Of a stretch of DNA of 5,745 nt, positions 1-5,500 are shown in pieces. The notes under the pieces were generated by a model that searched no databases, was not told where the DNA came from, and saw only the letters and a list, made by a program, of their open reading frames with translations. This DNA is from an uncultured Synergistales bacterium (GTDB lineage Bacteria; Synergistota; Synergistia; Synergistales; Aminobacteriaceae). Location: assembly GCA_905233295.1 (NCBI GenBank), contig CAJODX010000046.1:17607-23351 (forward strand). The letters run 5' to 3'. The position numbers and the translations under genes were made by a program. How positions within the stretch are numbered: the stretch's first letter is position 1; each line of letters opens with the position of its first letter.

Positions 1-590
1 CTCAGCCTTTGAACGGCGAACAGGCTGCGTATATGAGGATTTTCACGAAAGGTTTTATGCCGCACATCTGCTGCACGATGTTTAGAAAAAATTTTCTCGA
101 AAAAATAAATCTGCTTTTCACTGAAGGTTGCACAAACGCCGAAGACACTGAATTTCAGACAAAAGCTTTCTGTCGCGCAGAAAAAATTTCTTTCACCCGC
201 GAATGTTTATATATTTATTTCAATGCCGGCAGTAAAAAAGATTCAATAGAAAAAAATATGAAAATTTTCCGTTCATGTCTTGAAGCTGATTCAAGGACAG
301 CTGAATATTTAATCGAACATTTGAAATCGAAGAGAATAAAATTTCTCGTAAAAAATTCATATCTGCCGGAGCTTGCAGTAAAACGTCTCACCGGCTGTGC
401 AAAATTCAACGAGCCACAAAAATATTTTGAGTTGCTCAAAAATCCTGAATTTAAAAAAATTCTGCGCAGTTCATTTAAAACATTTTTTTTCAAACCTGAA
501 GTCTGTTTGAAAGCCTTTGCTGTCCTTTTTATGCCGAAATTATATTTTAAAATAAGAAAAACTTCGACGCCGTATGATAAAATTCATTAA
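1..590 (+). CDS. Probable family 2 glycosyltransferase, C-terminal part (5' end outside window)
   Basis: The frame is open to the left edge (…Q-P-L-N-G-E-Q…), so the TTG at 9 is not taken as the real start and about 195 C-terminal residues are visible. The segment MPHICCTMFRKNFLE, then LLFTEGCTNAEDTEFQ, then ISFTRECLYIYF follows the pattern of the second half of GT-A fold family 2 glycosyltransferases. In those, a Glu-Asp pair (codons at 141-146) lies in the acceptor/catalytic-base region and a 'lYiYf' strand closes the catalytic domain. The basic, aromatic tail (KTFFFKPE…LYFKIRK) fits a membrane-proximal C-terminus. By family knowledge such enzymes move a sugar from a nucleotide-sugar to a glycan or lipid acceptor at the cytoplasmic membrane. 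The DxD metal-binding half lies upstream, out of view, so donor and acceptor cannot be named. The next gene follows after 30 nt. The fold assignment is fairly likely; the substrate is unknown. Confidence 0.72.
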   Translation, partial: QPLNGEQAAYMRIFTKGFMPHICCTMFRKNFLEKINLLFTEGCTNAEDTEFQTKAFCRAEKISFTRECLYIYFNAGSKKDSIEKNMKIFRSCLEADSRTAEYLIEHLKSKRIKFLVKNSYLPELAVKRLTGCAKFNEPQKYFELLKNPEFKKILRSSFKTFFFKPEVCLKAFAVLFMPKLYFKIRKTSTPYDKIH

Positions 591-604
591 AAGTCAGCTT
601 TTTT

Positions 605-611
605 AAAGGAG
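605..611 (+). promoter_or_regulatory. Ribosome binding site of the nitroreductase-family gene
   Basis: AAAGGAG lies 9 nt before the ATG at 621, near-ideal for pairing with the 16S rRNA 3' end. It settles the start of this gene and contrasts with the next two genes, which have no such site. Confidence 0.85.
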
Positions 612-620
612 AAAAATTTT

Positions 621-1139
621 ATGGAATTTTTTGAAGTTGTTAAAAACAGATTTTCCTGCCGAAAATTTTCACAAAAAACTGTCGAAGATGAAAAACTCGA
701 AAAAATTTTGGAAGCTGCACGCCTTGCTCCAACGGCAAAGAATGCTCAGCCCGTAAAAATCTGGGTGATTAAAACTCCCGAAAGCCTCGAAAAAATTAAA
801 TCCGCAGCTCCGTTCGCGTGGCTGAAAGACGTTAATGTGATTATCGCTGTCGGCGGAACAGCTGAAGGCGCATTCGTCAGACCTTCGGACAAAAGAAATT
901 TTGAAGATGTTGACGCGACAATCGTAGCAACTCACATAATGCTCGAGATTGAAAATGAAGGACTTTCTTCAACATGGATCGGAATGTTCGATGAACCTAA
1001 AGTCAAAGAATTTTTCCCGGAAATGAAAAATTTTGATCTTGTCGCTCTGTTCCCTGTCGGATATAAAGCTGATGACGCACAGCCTTCAGACAGGCATTCT
1101 ATAAGAAAGTCAAAAGACGAACTCGTGAAATATTTATAA
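621..1139 (+). CDS. Nitroreductase-family FMN oxidoreductase (short, about 170 aa type)
   Basis: The 172-residue protein opens with the nitroreductase FMN-phosphate motif RFSCRKF (residues 10-16; R10, S12, R14). It continues with PTAKNAQP (37-44), the flavin-contacting segment after helix 2. The mid-protein DxDATIVATHIMLEIENEGLSSTWIG (about 96-121) and the late FPVGY (144-148) complete the family pattern, followed by the usual RHSIRK tail. Such proteins bind FMN, usually as homodimers in the cytoplasm, and use NAD(P)H to reduce nitro compounds, quinones or other acceptors; the physiological substrate is generally unknown. The length matches the compact anaerobe subfamily rather than the roughly 220-residue NfsB type. 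The 30-nt gap from the glycosyltransferase suggests a shared transcript, but the strong ribosome binding site allows independent translation. The family is nearly certain; the specific activity is not assignable. Confidence 0.9.
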   Translation: MEFFEVVKNRFSCRKFSQKTVEDEKLEKILEAARLAPTAKNAQPVKIWVIKTPESLEKIKSAAPFAWLKDVNVIIAVGGTAEGAFVRPSDKRNFEDVDATIVATHIMLEIENEGLSSTWIGMFDEPKVKEFFPEMKNFDLVALFPVGYKADDAQPSDRHSIRKSKDELVKYL

Positions 1140-1140
1140 T
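1135..1140 (+). promoter_or_regulatory. Possible internal -10 element before thpR
   Basis: A perfect TATAAT overlaps the stop codon of the nitroreductase gene. Initiation from it would start RNA near 1147, about 5 nt before the TTG of thpR, giving a nearly leaderless message. No TTGACA-like box lies 16-18 nt upstream and there is no extended TG. In DNA this AT-rich the hexamer may be chance. Confidence 0.2.
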
Positions 1141-1151
1141 ATAAAAAAATC

Positions 1152-1706
1152 TTGAGCAAGAATTATTCTGAATTAATCCGGGCATTCGTAGCTGTGAAAA
1201 TGCCTGAAGAAGTCTCTGAAGAACTTGAAAATTTTCTGTCCGAAGTCAGACCGCTCGCAAAAATACGCTGGGTTAAATTCGGACAGTTTCATATTACGCT
1301 GAAATTTCTCGGCGAACTTGAGCCGGGTGTTATTGCCCGTGTGAAAGATTCTTTAACGTCGCTGAAATATTTTTCGCCGTTCAAAATAAATCTTTCGTAT
1401 ATCGGTGCATTCCCGAATCTTAATTCGCCGCGTGTCATATGGCTGTCAGGTGATGAAGGAGCAAAAGAACTCGCACAGCTTTCAAAAAAAGTCAACGAAA
1501 CGCTATTTAAAGATGAAGAACTCGAAAAGGATACGAAAAAATTCAAAGCGCATTTGACTCTCGCAAGATTAAATGGCGGCAGTCTTTCCGAAGAGCTTGT
1601 GAGAAAACTCGGCACGGTAAAAAATTTTTCATGGCAATGTGATGAATTATTTTTAATGCGCAGCGAACTTACCACAAAAGGTCCGATATATACCGAACTT
1701 TTATGA
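1152..1706 (+). CDS. thpR: RNA 2',3'-cyclic phosphodiesterase (2'-5' RNA ligase family)
   Basis: This 184-residue protein carries both signature motifs of the 2H phosphoesterase superfamily: HITL at residues 47-50 and HLTL at 134-137. The two His and two Thr form the active site. The first strand RAFVAVKMPEE (10-20) and PRVIWL (93-98) are also typical of the LigT/ThpR group, and the length is normal. The family opens RNA 2',3'-cyclic phosphates to 2'-phosphates; the historical '2'-5' RNA ligase' reaction is the weak reverse. The start is chosen as TTG at 1152. The preceding gene's stop (1137-1139) is in the same frame, and the ATG at 1200 would remove the first core strand. No Shine-Dalgarno site precedes the TTG, so expression probably relies on read-through reinitiation from the nitroreductase gene 12 nt upstream. 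The stop overlaps the next gene's ATG. Confidence 0.93.
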   Translation: MSKNYSELIRAFVAVKMPEEVSEELENFLSEVRPLAKIRWVKFGQFHITLKFLGELEPGVIARVKDSLTSLKYFSPFKINLSYIGAFPNLNSPRVIWLSGDEGAKELAQLSKKVNETLFKDEELEKDTKKFKAHLTLARLNGGSLSEELVRKLGTVKNFSWQCDELFLMRSELTTKGPIYTELL

Positions 1707-2299
1707 AAAAATTAAATCGGAATTTTTTTTTGAGAGATGTAAACGTAATCGCTAAAGATCTGCTGGGAAAAATTTTAGTCCGCGAAACAGATGAAGGAAC
1801 CGCATCGGGAATTATTGTTGAAACTGAAGCATACAAAGGTCCCGAAGACAAAGCCTCACACACGTACAACAACAGAAGAACTTCACGAACAGAAATTCAA
1901 TTTCGTGAAGGCGGTTATGCATATGTCTATATGATCTACGGAATGTATTTTTGTTTCAACGTTACAGCGAATCTTCCTGATATTCCCGAAGCGGTTTTAA
2001 TCCGTGCGCTTGAACCTTTTGACGGCGTTGACCTTATGAAATCGCGCCGTCAGACAGAAAAATTAAAAAATCTTTGTAACGGACCGGGAAAATTATGCTC
2101 GGCACTGGGAATTAAAAAAGAAGACAACGGTGAAGATTTATGCGGCGGAAAAATTTACATTCTTGACGGCGGTTTTACTGCCATTAAAATAAAAACCTCT
2201 CCTCGAATTAATATCGACTACGCTGAAGAATATAGAAATCTTCCATGGCGATATTATATAGAAGACAGTGAATTTGTTTCTAAGGTAAAAAAATTTTAA
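1703..2299 (+). CDS. mpg: 3-methyladenine DNA glycosylase (AAG/Mpg family)
   Basis: The 198-residue protein matches the alkyladenine DNA glycosylase family throughout. VETEAYKGPED (39-49) holds the catalytic-base glutamate E42 (human AAG E125) and Y44. H53 matches human H136. YVYMIYGMYFCFN (74-86) contains the intercalating tyrosine Y79 (human Y162) and N86. LIRALEP (99-105) contains R101 (human R182). NGPGKLC (126-132), PRI (167-169) and PWRYYI (181-186) are the later conserved blocks. All key residues are present. The enzyme flips damaged purines (3-methyladenine, hypoxanthine, ethenoadenine) out of DNA and cleaves the glycosidic bond, starting base-excision repair. The ATG overlaps the thpR stop as ATGA, and the nearest purine-rich tract (AAAAGG, about 21 nt upstream) is too distant to act as a binding site, so translation is probably coupled to thpR. 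Human residue numbers are recalled, not aligned here. Confidence 0.96.
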   Translation: MKKLNRNFFLRDVNVIAKDLLGKILVRETDEGTASGIIVETEAYKGPEDKASHTYNNRRTSRTEIQFREGGYAYVYMIYGMYFCFNVTANLPDIPEAVLIRALEPFDGVDLMKSRRQTEKLKNLCNGPGKLCSALGIKKEDNGEDLCGGKIYILDGGFTAIKIKTSPRINIDYAEEYRNLPWRYYIEDSEFVSKVKKF

Positions 2300-2305
2300 T
2301 TCTTT

Positions 2306-2340
2306 CCAAAATAATTTCAAATATAAAAATTTATTTTTGG
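2306..2340. repeat. Imperfect inverted repeat after mpg: weak terminator or operator
   Basis: CCAAAATAA (2306-2314) and TTATTTTTGG (2331-2340) are inverted copies apart from one extra T, with a 16-nt AT-rich loop. It starts 7 nt after the mpg stop and ends 33 nt before the -35 box of the next gene. The stem has only two G-C pairs and no T-run follows it, so it is a poor Rho-independent terminator. A protein-binding site is equally possible. Nothing else resembling a terminator is visible in this intergenic region. Confidence 0.3.
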
Positions 2341-2373
2341 TCGCGTTGGACAATAGACTTTTAAAAAATAAAT

Positions 2374-2402
2374 TTGACTGAGAAAATTTTTTGTGTTTTA
2401 AT
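2374..2402 (+). promoter_or_regulatory. Sigma-70/sigma-A type promoter for the surface-protein gene
   Basis: The -35 box TTGACT (2374-2379, 5 of 6 matches to TTGACA) is separated by exactly 17 nt from the -10 box TTTAAT (2397-2402, 5 of 6 matches to TATAAT). An extended -10 TGT sits at 2394-2396. Transcription would start near 2408-2410, leaving a leader of about 30 nt. A weaker overlapping pair, TTGGAC (2346) and TAAATT (2369), also has 17-nt spacing. The spacing plus the extended motif makes this much better than a chance AT-rich match. Confidence 0.72.
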
Positions 2403-2418
2403 TCTCTAACAATTTTTC

Positions 2419-2425
2419 AAAGGAG
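2419..2425 (+). promoter_or_regulatory. Ribosome binding site of the surface-protein gene
   Basis: AAAGGAG lies 12 nt before the ATG at 2438, slightly farther than optimal. A nearer ATG at 2426 abuts the site but reads only ATG-CAT-TAA, so it cannot be the gene start. The ATG at 2438 gives a clean signal peptide and is the start chosen. Confidence 0.8.
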
Positions 2426-2437
2426 ATGCATTAAAAA

Positions 2438-2515
2438 ATGAATAAAATTAAAAATTGTTCAATTACGTTTTTGATTTTTATTCTTGTTTTATCAATGTCC
2501 GGCGCGGCGTTTGCT
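2438..2515 (+). other. Sec signal peptide (signal peptidase I type)
   Basis: Residues 1-26 have a basic start (MNKIKN), a hydrophobic core (ITFLIFILVLSM, 9-20) and a small-residue end SGAAFA. The predicted cut is AFA|ET after A26. C7 lies before the hydrophobic core, so this is not a lipoprotein signal. Mature protein would begin ETYYYATTDM, placing the first repeat unit directly at the N-terminus. Confidence 0.9.
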
Positions 2516-5500
2516 GAAACTTATTATTACGCCACAACGGATATGACGTGGGCGGAATTTTACGCTGGTGAGACAAATCAAACATCATCTAAGCTTGAAG
2601 AGGCTGGGCTTGATGCAATCAGTACGCCTACGACAGGACACACGAATCGTTTTCCGCTGTTAATCACCAGTGAAACATCGGCAGGTAGCACATTAAGCGG
2701 TGTTAAGGCTGTCAAAGTCCGTATGACGGAAGAAATTTACAATACGTTGAAGAATACCTCCTCCGGAAGAAACCAGACAGCTCTTTCACGTTTTTCAATC
2801 GTTGCGTCTGATGACACAGGCGAATATTTTAATGAATATAAAGACGTAACAGCAAAAGATACCTTCGGCGCAATGGTTACGGAAGTAATTTCCTACAATG
2901 TCGCGGACGGCATAGCCAGTGTAGACCTCAGAGCAGGCGCGAGCAGCACGTGGGGAAGCTACATGCTGGTCGTTTCGGGAATCCCTGTTGGAATCGGAGA
3001 AAATTTAAATGCCAGAGGAAGATATGCCTCCGCTGACAAGTTTCTCGGCGCACTCATTGAAACAACCGACGGGACAATCTACGGTATGAGACACGACAAC
3101 AATTTGTGGACGAGTTCGAGCGATATTGCCATTACAGTCAACGATGCGTTTGTTGAACTTCACGGCAACGGCGTTCAGCGCGACTACGATTACACTGCTG
3201 ACATCGTAGGCAAAACGATTTCAAAAATTACTTACATGCTCAGCGACAGTCCGGACGTTGTTATAAGCGGTCTTGAACTTAAAGTCCAAGCGGTTCCGAC
3301 TGCAAGAGCGGTTGTTCCTGACGGCGGTCTTGTCTTCAGCGAAGGTAAGTCGTTGGACGTAAAAATCAGTTTCGATGGCGTTCCTGACGGAGTTTCTTAT
3401 AACGAGATTTTGTCTGTCCAGGGAAACCGTGTAGCGTTATCTGCGGATACTTACACGTATGACGCAGAAAATCAGGTTTTAACGTTGCTATCTCCAGGTG
3501 CTGGGTTATACAGAATAACATTCAAGAGCAGCAACACTGATACAGCCCCCAACATAATCGCGGGATTTTATCTTCAAAGTTCGCATTTTGCTACAACAGA
3601 TATGACATGGGCGGAATTTTACGCAGGTGAACTTGCTTCGACAGCAGATGAACTCAAAGATGCCGGACTTGATGCCTACACCTCGGCAACGGCAAAAAAT
3701 TTTCCCTTGGTCGCACACGATGGCGATAACATCACCGGACTTAAAAATATTCGCGTCAGCATTCCCAATGAAGTTTATGATTCTTTAACAGCAGAAAGTC
3801 TCAAACGTTACACTTTCATCGGAGCGAACGACAGTGCTTTTTCAGAATATAAAGTTTTGAGTTCTGACGGCAGTTTCAGCGCAATGATAACGGCGAGTAC
3901 TGACGTAAGCGAAAATTCTTCTGTTACAGTTGCCAGCGGAGCTTCAAGCACATGGGGAACTTACACGTTTACAATAAGCGCGGATTTAAGTTCAGTAAAT
4001 TCAAGCAATCTTCTCGGAGGAATCATTGAGACCGATAAAGGTTCATACGGGCTTCGGCACATTAATAATTTATGGTATTCCGCAAGCAATATTGCTTTGA
4101 CAATTAACGACAGCTACGTTGAGCCGCACGGTGTTGAACGCGCTTACGAATATACGAAAAATCTTTCTGGCGCAACCGTTACAAAAATTATTTATCTTCT
4201 GAAAGATATTCCCGATGTTGCACTAACCTGTAATGTCAAGCTTCCTGAATGGACGGACACATCCGCTGATATTCAAGAACCCGAAAACGGGAGCGGTTTT
4301 CTGATAACAGGCGAGGCGATTTCTTTCGATGTAAAATTCAACAGTCTTCCGACGAATACGGCTTATGATAAGCTTCTTTCTGTTACGACACCGATCCCGA
4401 ACGTTCATCACGGTAGCAGGGCTTTGTCCGCAGATTTTGAAAATAACGTTTTGACACTCACAGATCCTTCTCAGATAGAAGCCGGCGAATATACCGTAAA
4501 ATTTGCCACGGATTCAGATTATGTTGATGTCGGAACAAAATTCACGCTCTACACAACGAACGCGACAAGTTCGATACTGGCTGATGACAATCCGGCTGAA
4601 CTCACGTTCATGATAACGCCCGCAGGAGCAGTTTCAAGTGTTGACAAAACTCTCGAAACGAATGATTTTGTTAATGCAACCGAATACACGGATACTGCCG
4701 ACAACACATCAGCAGCATACAGCGGCGGCGAAAATGAAATTTCAGGTTCGGGCTTTATGTTTGATGTCGTTTTGAGTGATGTCCCGTCCGGAAAAACGGC
4801 TGTTCTCGGTTTCAGCAAAACTGTAATGCTCACCGCCGAAACTTTGGGCAGTGCGGATTTTTACAGTAAAGTCGCAGCTCGAATCAAAGCAAACGATTAC
4901 ATGGAAGAAAACGGACAGACATGGTATTTAGTTGATGAGGTTACCTTTAAAGATCTCGGAATTTCCGTTAAATCCGTCAATCCCGATAAAGATTTGACCG
5001 CCAGCATCAGTGCAGGCGCAAGGGTCTCTGATGACAGCACAATCATTTTGGTTTACGGCGCAATGCTCGCGGACAGTGCTTCGGTTGAGGAAGGTTTTTA
5101 TATTCTTTCGCCCGAAGGTGAAATGCTCTTGAATGATGGAACAGCCGATGGTCATATAAAAGCGACCTGGTATCTTGCAGGACCTGCTTCAGCGCAGGCA
5201 ACTCCTAATGCTGATAATGGAACTCAAACCAACGCAACCGGCGGCACAGCTCCGACAAAAACGACTTTTCAAACTATCAGCGATACTGCGCAGACAAATT
5301 TTGCAAGCTCAACGGTGATAGCCAATCTTACAGACAAAATCAAAGAAAAACTTGGAAACGATGCGGAAAATTATCCTGTCAATTCAGAACTTCCCGAAGG
5401 TTCGGTTTCAACTGAACCGGCAAAGACCGTAACAGCGGATCAGCTTGCTTCTGTCATCACGAACGGAAGAAAAAGTTTCGATATTGCTCCTCTGACATTC

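Noticed and set aside
9..11. TTG at 9 as the real start of the first gene
   Set aside because: The frame stays open to the window edge and the protein lacks the N-terminal nucleotide-sugar-binding half expected of the family.
215..493. Reverse-strand open frame of 92 codons
   Set aside because: It lies wholly inside the glycosyltransferase frame, has no ribosome binding site and shows no recognisable protein pattern.
589..604. AAAAG-TCAG-CTTTTTT hairpin between the glycosyltransferase and nitroreductase genes, as a terminator
   Set aside because: The stem has five pairs, four of them A-T, and overlaps the ribosome binding region of the next gene. It is too weak to call.
669..1159. Two reverse-strand open frames (669-935 and 932-1159)
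   Set aside because: Both are antisense to the well-supported nitroreductase gene and rich in Ser/Phe, with no motif.
1289..1675. Reverse-strand open frame of 128 codons
   Set aside because: It is antisense to thpR, whose HxTx motifs prove the forward frame. The Ser-rich composition is the usual shadow of Glu/Lys codons.
2438..2515. Lipoprotein signal because Tp47 is a lipoprotein and C7 is present
   Set aside because: C7 lies before the hydrophobic core with no lipobox. AFA|ET after A26 is a clear signal peptidase I site.
2522..4561. Recent DNA duplication or assembly artefact behind the two units
   Set aside because: Apart from a 17-base match, the copies differ widely in codons and residues and in length. 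They are ancient paralogous units.
4549..4833. Reverse-strand open frame of 94 codons inside the apparently empty right half
   Set aside because: It is antisense to the continuous surface-protein frame and has no ribosome binding site or family signal. The same applies to 3506-3718, 4223-4411 and 4928-5155.
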